The notes: generated from the sequence alone by a model not told the origin. DNA of 64,000 nucleotides from Plantago ovata (GCA_028274465.1 CM051455.1:91582365-91646364), one strand, 5' to 3'. Counted from the stretch's first letter, positions 8,527-20,691 are shown. Made by a program: numbers and translations.

Positions 8527-9922
8527 TGATGAACGTATTTTTGACGCGTTCATCTTGTCCTTTTTACCTTCTTTTGCTATCTTCTAGCCTTGTTTTTTCG
8601 TTAGTTTTGTAGAATAGTGTCACATTTTGTGTTTTCTGCATTTTCAGGCACTTAGGTACGAAACAGCGTTTTTGGAGCTAAAAACGAGCCTTTTTCATGG
8701 AAAATATGGCCCCGTTGAAGTTCCCCAATCTCCATGGCTTGTTCGTGAGTGTTTGAGCATCAATAAGCATCGAGAAGGATGAGTCCAAGGCACCCGAGGG
8801 CCGTACGAGGGCAAAAAGATTGAGTTTGAAGACAAAAATCTTCCCAGGAGCCAAGCTAAGCGCCTGGAATAGTGAAGCGCTCCGCTTCATTTTCCAGGAG
8901 CTTTGGCACAGAAGCCAAGCGAAGCGCTTGGAGGGCCAAAGCGCTTCGCTTGCCCAGCGCTCCGCTTGGCCTCTCCAAGCGGTCCGCTTGGCAGCGGTTT
9001 TCGGATTTTCCTTCTTAGATCTAATCTTCAGTCATTGTTTGGATATCTTTTGAACGGTAGCTTAGTTTTGGAGAGCTCCTAAGCCCCAAAACTCAGAGAA
9101 AACTCATATTACATTGTATTTTAGCTTGGGATTCAAGATTTTGATTGGAATTCATCCTTTGTAATCATCTACGGAGAGGTTTTCTTTGATTTCCACCGAT
9201 TAGTGACAGCTTTGGTGGTAACTTGTATCACTCTCTTGTCTTGTAGTTTGATATGATGTATCTGATTATTATTCATATGAATTGATGTCTATGTTGATGA
9301 ATATGAGTAGCTAAATCTTTTGTGTTGGTGGTAGAATGTAGAATATGCATGCTTTGGGTTATGTTTATGCTTACATGAGATTGTGATTCAATCTTGCTGC
9401 AAATCCCTTCATATGATTCTTAGTTGCCTATAAAATATATTCGAATTGAGTATAGTGACAAACTCTTGGTCAATGAAAGCTATAGGATTGTATGTTAGAG
9501 ATTTGCAGCATGCTAGATAAATGGTGTTAGTGACAAGCACCTCTAAAGTATTGATAGTGGTCTTTTATGATGTGTGTCTTGAAAGTTACCTAGACGAGTT
9601 GCTTAGCAGACTCGATCGAAGGTTTTACACACTGAACTTGTGAGCATATTCGTAACCCATGCATGTGTATTTGATTTCTACCACAAACCGTTTTCCAACT
9701 TGATTACAACAATCTGATTTCTCGTTGCTTTGTTCTAAAGAAGAGATTCCACAAACATTTGAACTCGTTGTCTGAAATTACTAGCAAAAACCTCAAACAA
9801 AGCCACGTTAGGTCCCGAGAGAACGACACTCGGGGACAACTTGCCATTGCACTCTAGTTTGTGTAGTGATAAGTGTTCTTAGGCTTTTAAACAAATTTAA
9901 TTGGTAAAAAACGACATCATCA
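8527..9922 (+). repeat. Element A 3' LTR
   Basis: It matches 404-1784. It is slightly longer, mainly because of an extra CAAGCG/CGCTTG palindrome unit near 8930-8980. Confidence 0.95.
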
Positions 9923-10226
9923 TTGATCGAATGATGATGTTTCTTGCTTGGCCATCAAGACGGAATCTTTTGGCTTCGTCGGAAGTCCATTCCTCTCTTG
10001 GTTTTGGAACGGCGGTGTCCACCGGTTCTCCTAAGATATTTTCCTTACCAGCGGGATCCGTGGTTTTGTGAGGAAAGCTTCCCTCAAGTTTAGTGATCTT
10101 GATAGGTCCATCATTTATGACAGTGACCATTTCATCACTAATGGCCTCAAGATGTAGCATCATGTTGTTTCGCCATTTTTCATAGTTTTCCAACTTCAGC
10201 AAGGGAGCGTCTCCTAAAGACATCAT
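9923..10226 (-). pseudogene. SIRE-type copia gag, N-terminal part
   Basis: Begins MMSLGDAPLLKLENYEKWRN, typical of the copia gag N-terminus (UBN2 group), and runs to the insertion site of element A, after which it continues at 403. The same start is in the second SIRE copy near 40443. The gag is broken by insertion and later mutations. Confidence 0.82.
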
Positions 10227-10335
10227 GTCAGCAAAAGACTACCAAACTGATCAAGTGAGAGTGATTTACGGAAAGAACCTAAGGGGATCTAGGTTCAGTG
10301 CTGAAGGTTAAAGAACCTCCAGCTCTGATACCCCT
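10227..10335 (-). other. SIRE leader and PBS
   Basis: Short leader between gag and LTR. On the minus strand a degraded TGGTATCAGAGC (initiator-Met tRNA primer; here the T of GGTATC follows GGG) lies at 10323-10334, next to the LTR end. The better preserved copy is at 40539-40550. Confidence 0.75.
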
Positions 10336-11449
10336 TGTTGGTCCCTTTAAACAACAAGAAAATACTAGAGGGGGGGTGAATAGTCTTTCAAACTTCCGTC
10401 GTTTAAAAACTTTTTCAACAAGAGCTTATTACTTTTCAGTAATGAGTTTGTTGATACTTAACTTTCTCAGCAAGTACTAGTTACTTTTCAGTAACGAGTT
10501 TTACTGGTACTTTAAAAACAGAGTGCGGAGGACTTTATACAATAAGTGCTTTTCAGTAAGTGCTAGTTTCAGCAAGTGAGCAGAGTGACAGTGTACAGAT
10601 AGATAAGCTTGCTGAAAACTAAAATGCAGTAAAGTAAATCACACAAACACTTTTATAGTGGTATCTGAGAGTGGCGTAATCTCTCAACTAATCCACTTTG
10701 TCCTTTCTAGGACTGAATCCACTAAGATAAGTTTGAGGTTCCTTACAACACCTATCTAGAGCGATTCTTCAGAAACCAAAGCACGCTTGCTTCGTTTCCA
10801 ACCTAACTAGAGAACGAAACCTTGTTCTCGACGAAACTTGGGACTTTTAATCAGCAACACTATGCTTGATTAATTCCCCCTGAATTTCACGCCTGAAAAA
10901 GGGTGTTTATCAGTTAGAGAGGTTTGGGATGAGATGACTTGAGTATAACTTATTCAGCTATAACAAGTAATCTAAGAAACAAAACTTTGAATACTTTGCA
11001 GTAAACAAGTTAAGTTGTTTCTGGTGTCAAGACTTGTTCTTGTTCGAAAGAAAGAATACTTAACTAATTTCTTAGTCGTGAATGTTCTACTTCTTCACAA
11101 GTAGCTTTTGTTTAAAGCTTTAAGTCTTGGAACAGATCAATAGTCAGTAAAGAGTAAGGAAGATGAGTGTTTAAGCACAAGTGAGAGTTTGATCACGTTG
11201 TTGACACACTTCAACTCTTTGCCGGATGACCTCTATTTATAGTGAATCAAGGGAGCCGTTTGAATTTCAAATTCTAAGGCTTTGTTCCTTAAGATGTCAC
11301 TATCTTGCTTTTGTACTTTCAGCAGCGTCCTTCATTTGTCTTCTAGTCTTCATGTTCTTCGCATGCTTACTTTTGCATTTAATGTTCATTTTAATGAAAT
11401 TCAAATATGAACGTTGGAGCGCAAATGAAAGTACTTTCAGCAAGAAGGT
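10336..11449 (-). repeat. SIRE-like LTR, cut by C1
   Basis: Begins (plus strand) TGTTGGTCCC beside the PBS and matches 40553-41122 for its first 580 bases. A TATA box CTATAAATAG is on the minus strand at 11233-11242. The right end is lost to the C1 insertion at 11450. Confidence 0.75.
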
Positions 11450-12762
11450 TGATGAACGCGGATGTCGTGCTCCGAATTCAAGAAAATAATATTTGTATTT
11501 AGCCAAAGGCAATCCACAACTACAACGAAAACCGTAGTGTAGCAGTAGAATGACTCGAGTGTCGTTCTCTCAGGACTATAACTAGCTTTATCAAATCTAA
11601 TTTAGAATATAAAAACAGCAAACAGATAGCAAAGGGGTTTCTAGCAGATAATGGAGATTGGTGATAGTATGATCCTTCTTAGTATAACGGGTCGATAATC
11701 ATGCATAAATTCCTCGGTCTTGCATAGAGATCTTTGAATCAATCTAGTGTCCTGTTGCAATTATTAAGCACTACGAAGATAATTGGTCTGACAAGTTAAA
11801 CACTATTGTCCTAATGTGTTCCGTAATTATTCAACACTACGAAGATAAACTCGCGCCCAGGTCGACAAGTGTCCAATTGTGCATAATAATTAATACAACA
11901 TACGAGAATTTAGGTTGTGCCTGATCAACGAAATAAAGCAATGACACGGAGTATAATGCGCGATATAGCCATTAGCATGATTATCTTCCCTTCGCTAAGA
12001 ATTCACATACTACCACCAACGATAAGTTTAGCTACTCATAATAGGCATGCAATCAACAGAAATCATAGAAGAAAACATGTTGAAAGAATATAATAAAATA
12101 AGTAGAATAAAACTGTAAGATACAAAGTTATCGAAGGTTGTCAATGTCCGGATGATAGCGATCCTACGAGCTCCAAACTGCTATGAAAAAGAGTCCCCTA
12201 AGCTACGGACCCCCAGAACAGGCTCTGGGAAGTCCCTACCTAAAACTACAGAGAGAGGTGAGAAGTAGGTCTGGAAAGATATGAATTTCGGAGAAAATCT
12301 GAGCAACTATATATAGGCCCTGAAATACTGTGGGGCGGTTAGCCCCACACACGGGGCGGTTCGCCCGGTGTGGGACGGTTCGCCCCACGTCTGGGGCGGT
12401 TAGCCCCAGAGAAAATCTCGCGGAATTCCGCGTTTTCGACGCGTTTTTGGATTTCTTCCCCTTTTCGGACTCGGTTTCTGTCTTCTAGTGGCCTTCTAAC
12501 CTCCAGATTCGACCGTTAGACTCCAAATCCTATCCGGAAACCTTCAGATACTCCAAATAGGCTTCTGTAACACCAATTCCTTGTCAACTTCAATATAATT
12601 GCCCGGAAATCCTCGATTTTCAACCAAAACCTGTAAAATAAATCTAAAGGGAAACGTGACACTATTCTAATAAAATGCACTAAAATATAGCTAAATTAAC
12701 ATAGAGGATAGCTAAAATAGGTGAAAAAGACTCGAATGAAAGTGTAAAATACACATTCATCA
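11450..12762 (-). repeat. Family-C LTR (C1, 3' LTR)
   Basis: On the minus strand it runs TGATGAATGTGTATTTTAC ... GCGTTCATCA. It has a TATATATA box (near 12307) upstream of transcribed sequence, preceded by the family's palindromes (12328-12412, words such as GGGGCGGTTAGCCCC). Ten full or partial copies of this LTR are in the window. Confidence 0.92.
12328..12412. repeat. GC-rich palindrome cluster, family-C LTR
   Basis: Four units of the type GTGGGGCGGTTAGCCCCAC and GGGGCGGTTCGCCC. Equivalent clusters lie at 31751-31830, 36326-36400, 38660-38740, 49103-49145, 51922-51958, 56797-56840, 60425-60512 and 62490-62573, always beside the TATA box. Confidence 0.9.
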
Positions 12763-14240
12763 AACTCCCCAAACCGAACCTTTGCTTGTCCTCAAGCAAC
12801 TAAGCTAGACTCTAATGAAAAAAATAATGCAAGACACAAAATGGAGTCTCATGCCAAATAAAATGAACTAATCTACTGAATCTACCAAAAAACATATGAA
12901 CAAAAACCATATAAATCAAAGCATGAATATAGGTTGAAGAATACCTCGATTGACCTATACACATCCACATAAGCACTTATGTCAAGACAAGATAGTCTCT
13001 CGTAACATTCTCTACCTGGACCTAGTCAGTGACGACGTAATGAAGCATGCTAAGATACGAATGGTTGTCCCGTGCCTATGAAACTGAGGACTTACTGATG
13101 TTCCACCATGTTAAGACTTTCCCTCAAAGAGGTCGAACCAGTACTGGCTCTCATCAAACGAAGGAGGGTTCCCTATAAAAGATAACACTCCCCTATTCTA
13201 CCCATCTCTAAAGTGAAGTCTTAAGCTATTCACCACTTCCTGAATGGCAGGACGAGGGTGGTCTAGAACAGATGACACTCAAGGACAAAAGACAAAAAAT
13301 AGAAAAACACGATTACGAACATTACAAAAATTTGAAAATACACAACACTTTGCTAAACTGCTATTTGGCTTCCTTCTTTGCTTTTTTGGGGTCTTTTCTT
13401 TTTTTCTTTTTTCCTTTCCAGATTCTTTTTTTCCTTTTCTCTTTTTTTTCTGGAATTTTTTCTTTTTTTTTGATTTTTCTAGCCAGCAGTAGCATAACAA
13501 AAAGAGAAACAAAATGACTCACACGACTTCCCCAAACCTATTCGAAAGAATAGGTTGGAGTACAAAATTTACGGAAAATGAAAAATAAACTCACGATACG
13601 AAAATGAAAAACAGAAACAAGTCTAATGATGGTGTAACCCCCTCCCCAAACCTATTCGGAAGAATAGGTTATAAACAAAGGATCACACAACCTCACACTA
13701 CCTCCTTCCTAGGCCTTTAGCAATCTCAAAGCATGGTGAAGACTTGTTGCCTCTTAGGTACATAATTACTCGGGAAAACAACCATAAGACCCTAACATGC
13801 ATCATCCTATTATAAAGGCCTTCGTGAACCGCAGTAGAGAAAACACCACTAAGTGATGTCGAGACTACCAAGCTCAACTAAGTGCAATACATAAATGTGA
13901 CAAGCCAAGCGAGAAAAACCTCAAACAAATTCATAGAGATGAAGCATACGATTAATGGCATAGTTGGTTGATCTACCCAATAGAAAAGTTCAAAAAATCC
14001 GGCAATAAACTCCATATAAAACATGCAAGACTATCCTAGGATGAATGTAGTGAAATGCAACCTAAAAAATCTAAGAAAGCGGTAAACGTGCAAATGCGAA
14101 TGCAGATGGATAAAGCATGCGAGGTACTATACTCATCCTACCAATACCAAGTTCCAAACTAACAACATCAGATCACTTAAATCCCATCCCCCCTCATGAA
14201 ATTAACGCTAGTCCCTAGCAGTAAGAAAATGAGGAAATAA
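12763..14240 (-). other. PPT, hairpin and 3' non-coding region of C1
   Basis: Starts with the PPT (minus strand, GGTTCGGTTTGGGGAGTT) and the TTGCTTG/CAAGCAA hairpin at 12782-12799. Two AACCTATTC hairpins next to G-rich tracts are at 13535-13556 and 13649-13670, and there is a T-rich tract at 13380-13490. No gene. Blocks such as 13790-13870 also occur in family A (around 7440-7510). Confidence 0.82.
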
Positions 14241-14760
14241 GATGTGATACTAGATGTTACCCCATGGGTTGGCCTCGGTCGGCTGAGTATGCTGCTTGTG
14301 ATTTATTGGGCCTCCTCTGGGAGCTTTATAGGGTGTCATCAGGTCATCTGGTATGCATGGTAGTTTTAATTATAGGTCGGATAGGAACAACTCCTCTATC
14401 TGTATCATCATTGTCCGTATCGCCTTCATTGTCACTACTGTCACCATCATCATCGCCAGTAGAGTTGAAGTGTCGCGTAGAATCCTCCAGATTAGCCGCC
14501 GCTGTTATGGAATCCTCCATCCCGTAGCCCTCCAATAGGATGTGAAGTGTTGAAGGGGAAAGGGCAGTGGTATCAGGACCTCCCCCTCCAATGTTTTACA
14601 CAACGAGAAGGTTACAGTAAGCTGCTCGGATACTCAGAAATCTTCTACCATTTTTTCCAATGTCGACCACATTCGCTACGGTTGATGCGGCCGATGTCTA
14701 TATGATGCTCCCTTTAGAGGCAGGCAAGGGGCATCCCAACGAGGGGCTGGGCACCCATGT
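14240..14760 (-). pseudogene. C1 accessory ORF remnant (C-terminal part)
   Basis: The minus strand aligns with 26090-26800 of F, including the acidic Asp/Asn/Glu-rich linker (SSDNEGDTDNDDTD here, SDSDNENDYEDAMEADD in F). It is degraded and stops where CACTA sequence begins. Part of the plus-strand frame starting at 14660 is read-through of this remnant rather than transposon protein. Confidence 0.6.
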
Positions 14761-14779
14761 CATTATGTTTTGGAACCAA

Positions 14780-17137
14780 GCTAGCGCTTCGGAACCTTCT
14801 GGTCGTGCAAATGGAACGTCAGCTAATGTCTCTGAAGCTCAACCTGCTGCCTCCAAAGCTCCAAAGGTTAATCTGCCAACTATGCCCGCAGTTCCAAAGG
14901 GTAATCAGGCTCCAAAGGCATCACAAACTCCTTCTCAGAATGACATTGAATCCACACAACCTGAAATCATCACAAAGAGTCAGGGATCATCTCCAAAGCT
15001 CAATAAAGAGAAAAGTCCAGCTATCACTGAACAACCAGAGCCAACGATCAATCCTCTGAAACCTGAAGAGAGCAATCAGTTGGAATTTTCACATAACTGC
15101 TCAGATACATCCCATGAAGAAGATACAGTTGTTGGAGATGATACGACTGCTGGAAAATATATAGCCCTTGCAAAACCAAGTGAGTAAATCCATTCAACTT
15201 TGATCTATATAATGCAAAATCAACAAGACTTATCATATATTGGACTTACTTCATAAATTTCATTTTATATTTATAATTTCAGAGCCGAAGAGGGGAAGAG
15301 GGCACCTCGTGGTGTTTCCCGTGGCGAATCGTTGGAAACATATGTTCGCAAGGTATCTCCTAGTGTGGTTGTCCTTTTTATTATTCTTCTTAATTATTCA
15401 TTAAGTTGGTGAAGTCCTTTTTTTATTTTATTTTTTATTTTTCCTGTTTTTCTCTGATTTATAATTATTTTAGGATTACATGATAAATGTCAAGTCTTTG
15501 GCCTACTTTCAACCTTGTACAAGTCACATTTAAGTTCTGGAACATGTTTGCATGTAACGAACATCACTTTGCAAAACAAAACTTAGGATCGATATACTAG
15601 TGACCTTTTTTCCTTTCTTTTTTTTACATTTTTTCCTGATTTTTTAGTTAATATAGTTGCTTCCACTTTTAGTTAATATAGTGGTTTCTATTGATGTAGA
15701 ATGGGACGAGTAAGATCTCTTGTTTGCCCGGAGAAAATGTATCCGTCAGTAATGATGAACAATTCAGCTCTGCAGTTGGAATGATCGTCAAGGGCCAAGC
15801 TGAAATAGGAAAGGACATAGTTGGTTGGGATACAGTGCCAGAAAATAGCAAAGACGTCTGTTATTCAAGACTTACTGTATGTAAACTTATTTCCTTGAGT
15901 TTCGAGTTATGAGTAGTGTATTGCTGACTCATTACAAGAGTGTATTTAATTATTTGCGATATATATTGTACGATAGATTGGTTGTGTAAATTTGCGATAT
16001 ATATTGTTCTGAAAGAAGATGGATTCATGTTGCTCTGCTTTTCAAGTTAAGTGTGCACCTTGAATAAGGAATTGTGAGTTGTGATTTGGTCCAGTAGTTG
16101 TGTATGTTGAAAATGAAATTAACATAACAAACGGTCTAGCATACTTTGGTTTATTTAACTTGGAGTATAATGGAATGATAGATATGGTTTGCTACTTTGT
16201 TCTCCTGTAATACTATTGGTAGTAGGTATAGCCTGTTATACGCCATTGTTTATTTTCGTTGAGTGTCAACGCAATGTTAATATTTTCTTGTTTGATGCAA
16301 ACCTTGAAGGCTGTCAAAAGTGGGATCGAGTTCTTCAAAGAGACTCGAACAAGCAAGAAGAAGGGAGGTGATTTTATTAGCCCAGCTGCAAAGAGAAAAT
16401 ATTTAAGCAAATCCAGTATTTTTTAATATGTCTGCCCATTTTAATAATTTCATATGAATTAGGTGATCATGTGTTATATGATGCAGGATGAGATGGTGGA
16501 AATGCAAAGACAGAATGCTGCATATGGTGAAGAGCCTGTCCCGGAGTCTGAGATTGTGAAGTTCGCAATAGGACACAAGTCTGGGTATGTTAAAGGAATG
16601 GGTTATGGTTTACAAGCGGCCACACGTGGACGGTCTATTGTCAGTACTGGCATTCCCATCAACAAGAAGTTGGAGGAGTTGGACAGTGCCAACGAGAAGA
16701 TCGCTGAACTGAGTAAAGAAAATGAGGACATGAAGTTACGGATGGAGGCTCTGGAGAAGATGATCTTAAAGAATATCCCAGGTGCTTCTGGAGCAAACGC
16801 TGGTAAGTCATACGCTTGTCTACTAGCTTTTATACAAATATAGAGATGTCTTAAGTAGTTTAATATGATGCCTTTTATTACTGGTCATGATGTGTGTTCG
16901 TTGTTTGTGACTAAGCCCAAGTTTTGAACGGCTCACTATACTTTCTGGTCACGTGAATGAATGATATGCTATATATGTGTATCTTGCTTGAATCTGGATT
17001 AATAAAGAGTGTTTTCTTTAATACTGCTTGTCAGCAGCCATAGCACGGTTGAAAATTATGTGTCATTTGCTTGTGTAAGTCTTTAAACTGACTCATGTTC
17101 TTTCTTTGCTATAGATCATGGTGGGGTCGGAGGATGA
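14780..17137 (+). pseudogene. CACTA-associated gene, Ptta/En/Spm (Transposase_24-like), 5'-truncated
   Basis: Exons readable as: to 15179; 15283-15352 (RGVSRGESLETYVRK); 15700-15876 (ISCLPGENVSV, VGWDTVPENS); 16310-16402 (GIEFFKETRTSKKKGGDF); 16487-16802 (SEIVKFAIGHKSGYVKGMGY, then a Leu/Glu-rich coiled coil); 17115-17137 with stop TGA. Most borders are GT/AG and phases agree from the second exon on. This order matches the C-terminal domain of plant CACTA accessory proteins. Defects: the first exon joins out of frame at 15283, and the expected donor at 16403 reads TT instead of GT. The first exon is Pro/Ser/Thr/Lys-rich and poorly conserved. Its partner transposase TNP2 is not present. Confidence 0.7.
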
Positions 17138-17500
17138 GGAAAGTCCAGAGTTCGATGGCGGCTTAAACTAAGGTGGAAAAGGCAGGTGATCCATGTGGAT
17201 GTGTGTTGATTATTAGTTCTTTTGTGTTAGAATTGTTTCAATTGTCAGGTCTCCAGGCCTCTTCTATTCATCTTGGACAATTAACTAGGGTAGATTTTGC
17301 GTAATTTTGATATATTCGGGCATATGTTATCCCGAAAACAAGGTCACACTAGAATGTAATGCCCGTATCTTAAACAAAAGTTATATGTTATTAATCGAGC
17401 ATTGGTCATCATTTGTTTATTTTATATCATTTTCATTACGGCTATATTTTTATTTATGGAGCCGAAAAAAACATCAGTCGTGATAAATTACAAAACCATT

Positions 17501-18170
17501 TGTGATGAACATGACATCTCAGGATGCCATTAATTGTGATGAAGTAATGATCATTTGGGGTGAAATATGCATGGCAATAAAGTGTTTTTTGTGATGGTAT
17601 AATGGCCATTTGTGATGAACATGACATCTCAGGATGCCGTTAATAGTGATGAAGTAATAATCATTTGCGATGCAATAGACATGGCAATAAAGTGTTTTTT
17701 GTGATGGTATAATGGCCATTAGTGATGAACATGACATCTCAGGATGTCATTAATAGTGATGAAGTAATGATCATTTGTGATGAAATATACATGGCAATAA
17801 AGTGATTTTTGTGATGATATAATGACCATTTGTGATGAACATGACATCTCAGGATGCCATTAATTGTGATGAAGTAATGGTCATTTCTGATGAAATATAC
17901 ATGGCAATAAAGTGTTATTTGTGATGATATAATGATCATTTGTGATGAACATGACATCACATGATGCCATTAATTGTGATGAAATAATGATAATTTTTGA
18001 TGAAATATACATGGCAATAAAGTGTTATTTGTGATGAGATAATGACCATTTGTGATGAACATGGCATCTCAGGATGCCATTAATTGTGATGAAGTAATGA
18101 TTATTTGTGAAGAAATATACATGGCAACAAAGTGTTTTTGTGATGATATAATGATAATTTGTGATGAAAT
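17501..18170. repeat. 110-bp tandem repeat, about six units
   Basis: The phrase GATGAACATGACATCTC ends at 17520, 17630, 17740, 17850, 17960 and 18070 (the last two copies variant), exactly 110 bases apart. Each unit contains two CATTTGTGATGA-type words. Expected place: CACTA subterminal region, where the TNPA-type protein binds in En/Spm. Confidence 0.92.
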
Positions 18171-18960
18171 ATACATGGCCTGAAAGTGGAATTTGTGATG
18201 AATTGCTCGACCAATTGTGACAACATGACAGTCGCCAGAGTTTGTCTTTGGTCATGAAAATTGAACGCATTTGTGAGGAAAGTTGCCTTGCCGGAAAGTT
18301 CTTTTGGTGATGAAATAGTGGACCCATTGTGACGACACGCCCGGCGCCGGTTCTTGGTATTAGTGATGAAAATGGATAGCATTTGTGAGGAATGTCAACT
18401 GGCCGGAAAGTTGGGTTAAAGATGAATTAGGTGACCAATTAATGTGATGATAGGTCCGGCGCTGGAGTTTGGCGTGAGTGATGAAAATTGATAGCATTTG
18501 CGAGGAAAGTTAAATGGCCCGAAAGTTGTTTTTGTAATGAAATAATAGACCAATTGTGACGACACGTCCGGCGCTGGAGTTTGGCTTTAGTGATGACAAT
18601 TGATATCATTTGTGAGGAAAGTTAAATGGCCGGAACGTTGCTTTTGTGAGGAAATAATATACCAATTGAGACGACACGTCCGGCGCCGGAGTTTGCCTAT
18701 TAGTAATGGCATTATGCATCAATTATGACGACTAAAAAGCTGCGCGAGATTGTATTTGGTGACAAATACCGTAGGCATTTGTGACGAATGTGAAGCTGCC
18801 CGGGATTTACATTGGTGAGGGAAACATTTGTCTTTTGTGATGAACTATTACGGGCAAGGCATGTGTTTTGTGAGGAAATTTTACGGATAGGTGACAACAT
18901 ATGTTTGGCAGTAAGGAGGAACTATTTGTGTCGAACGACAATTTAGTCGCAATGTTACAT
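18171..18960. repeat. Diverged subterminal repeats of the CACTA element
   Basis: Looser units of about 100-120 bases containing GTGATGAAA, GACGACACG(T/C)CCGGCGC and GGCCGGAAAGTTG. No gene. Confidence 0.8.
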
Positions 18961-18998
18961 AAACGTCGAGGATGTTGCAACGACCCTGTGACGAACGT

Positions 18999-19030
18999 TT
19001 TTCGTCACTTTTTCATAAAAGTGACGAAAA
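18999..19030. other. 14-bp hairpin beside the CACTA end
   Basis: Left arm TTTTCGTCACTTTT, loop TCAT, right arm perfectly complementary. It lies 54 bases inside the element end. Confidence 0.85.
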
Positions 19031-19068
19031 TCTGGGATTAGGTGACAAAAAATTTCTTCACAAATGCT

Positions 19069-19084
19069 GCACTTTTTTGTAGTG
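19069..19084. repeat. CACTA terminal inverted repeat (right end)
   Basis: GCACTTTTTTGTAGTG, the complement of CACTACAAAAAAGTGC. The left-hand partner is absent from the window. Confidence 0.85.
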
Positions 19085-19740
19085 ATATGAAGTGCTGAAT
19101 AAAGTAAGATGAAGTGAAGTAAGCGACAGTGCTAGAGCCACGAATTATTTATACCTATTAGGCGATGAAAGATGCCCAATCGGAATCGGTGATGTTATTA
19201 AAAGAGCCCAAAAGGGAAGCGGAGTGATGCGAAACCCAGGAAGAAACCCGATGGGACAGGAAGCGACGTAACAGTACAACGAGTCGTATGGGAGAAGTCA
19301 CCAAGACGATCAAACTACTGTACTATGACATCAGCGTTAAGATGCATGCTTACGAAGCTCCGCTGGAAGTGTAGTTACTAACAGCGAACGGATGGGTTAC
19401 CACGAGCACAAATAAGGGGTCGCTTCGTTTGAAGAAAGATGAAAGAGCATATGGCGTGAACAGTTATCGGCGTAATTAGTGCAACATGAACTGGGCCAGA
19501 TCAACGGTTGTGCGGATAAAAGCGGGGAAGGATCCAGGATATCATCACATCCTGAATACATCACCACCCGACGCAAAATATCATACAAGTGCAAAAATGA
19601 GCAACGCTTGAGATATCGCCAAAAGAATACAAGAAGATTAAAAAGCAGAAAACTATGAAGACGGTCGCGACATTAAAGAAAAGAACAAGACCCATTGAGT
19701 TCATTATCCATTTCACAGGATGACTAAGAACTGGGGGGAC
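19085..19740. other. Unassigned sequence
   Basis: No open frame with recognisable protein, and no match to other parts of the window. Base composition is more GC-balanced than the neighbouring retroelements. Being followed by a purine tract, it could be the end of the internal region of a Tat-type element. Confidence 0.4.
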
Positions 19741-20691
19741 TATATGATATGACATATAATATCCTACCTGCGGACCTCCACTTCTCCGCGAGGTACAGAA
19801 GAAGACCCGCGTAGAGGCTTAGATAATTACATCAACCCCCGCAGGAAGGAGGCTTACCAAGGTGTGGCGCCGCCACGTGGTCCTATGCGTAAGTATGGAA
19901 GATCCGTAAAGGCACGGGACCAAAGTAAGTAATGGTCCTGCACGCGGAAAGAAGACCTTCGCGAAGAGCTGCAGCCATGCTTAGCCCGCGAGGAAATACT
20001 CTGCACAAGCACACCCCGAGTGACTTATACGTAGAGCGTCATGGAAAGCTCCCCGCAACGGAGGGAGGCTTCCATGGAAGAAGACCTCCGCCAAGAGCTA
20101 TAGCCTAGCTTAGCCCGCGAGGAAATACTCCACGTAAGCACGCCCTGCGCAACCTATGTAAAGAATATTGTAGAAGACTCCCTCCAGCTAAGGGACGCTG
20201 CGTCAGAAGACTTGTATGCGCCTTGCAGACAAGAAGTACAGAAGAACAGTGTGAGAGCTGGATATCGAGCAAGAAAGGTCTCTCACTCAAGCTGTCTCTA
20301 TAAATGGAAAGCATGTCTCACATTTTGAGGTAACCCTCATTCTATCACCAATATACTAATCTCTAAACAACCCTTCCAAGGTTTACGTAAAGTCTTGTAC
20401 CGGTTTGTCCAAGGTAAGCCGGTCAAAAAGGGATTTAACTCCCTTTCTCTATCCACGCAGGTACCACGGGTCGCGGGGGGTTCGAACATTGAAGGTGGAG
20501 CTGATCTTGTAGTATAGTTGTGGCTCATTTATAGTCCATAATTGTATTTACAGTAGGATATATACGCTGTGTAATATTTAGTTACATCATACGCCTTCAA
20601 TAACATTTCAGTCATTAATCGAATGAGCCATCGATTTTTAAGTTCTAATTTCTGATAATGTACGCCTTCAATAATATTTCAACCATTACGT
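19741..20691 (+). repeat. Possible LTR of a Tat-like gypsy element
   Basis: A purine tract (AAGAACTGGGGGGACT, 19726-19741) is followed by TGATATGACATATAATATCC. A TATA-like TCTATAAATGG lies near 20296. An imperfect duplication with a 139-base offset (19951 and 20090) resembles U3 repeats. A second short duplication (ACGCCTTCAATAA) is at about 20592 and 20662. The right end is undefined, and no second LTR or PBS is seen, so this is tentative. Confidence 0.35.

Larger units (their letters stand above)
404..9922 (+). mobile_element. Element A: complete pol-less Athila-like LTR retrotransposon
   Basis: Both LTRs begin TGATGAACG and end GACATCATCA. The 5-bp duplication TTGAT lies at 399-403 and 9923-9927, and removing the element rejoins a copia gag that is uninterrupted in the copy near 40160. 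Order: LTR 404-1784, PBS 1788-1805, gag-protease 1928-4234, hairpins 4243-4294, palindrome array 4415-4660, leader and intron 4661-5333, accessory ORF 5339-6661, non-coding 3' region, PPT, LTR 8527-9922. No reverse transcriptase, RNase H or integrase is present in any frame. It is therefore a non-autonomous element of the gag-carrying kind, needing pol in trans. The LTRs are visibly close in sequence, apart from an indel in the palindrome region. Confidence 0.95.
11450..14780 (-). mobile_element. Element C1: 3' end of a family-C retrotransposon
   Basis: Minus-strand 3' LTR, 3' non-coding region and the end of the accessory ORF. The rest is missing where CACTA sequence begins. The five bases before it, AAGGT (11445-11449), should be its target duplication, but no partner is visible in the window. 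The right boundary is approximate. Confidence 0.8.
14780..19084 (+). mobile_element. CACTA (En/Spm) transposon, 3' part
   Basis: The right end GCACTTTTTTGTAGTG is the complement of a CACTACAAAAAA terminus. Before it come hundreds of bases of short subterminal repeats (CATTTGTGATGA and relatives) and an intron-containing gene resembling the plant Ptta/En/Spm transposase family. No matching left terminus is present, so the left side is deleted; the boundary near 14780 is approximate. The bases after the end are ATA, the size expected of a 3-bp duplication, but the partner is lost. Confidence 0.85.

Noticed and set aside
17501-18170. CRISPR-like regular repeats
   Set aside because: Units are contiguous 110-bp tandem repeats without unique spacers, in a plant transposon.
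17519-18382. Tandem His/Ser/Tyr-rich minus-strand frames
   Set aside because: Translation of the 110-bp CACTA repeat, whose length is not fixed to a conserved protein.
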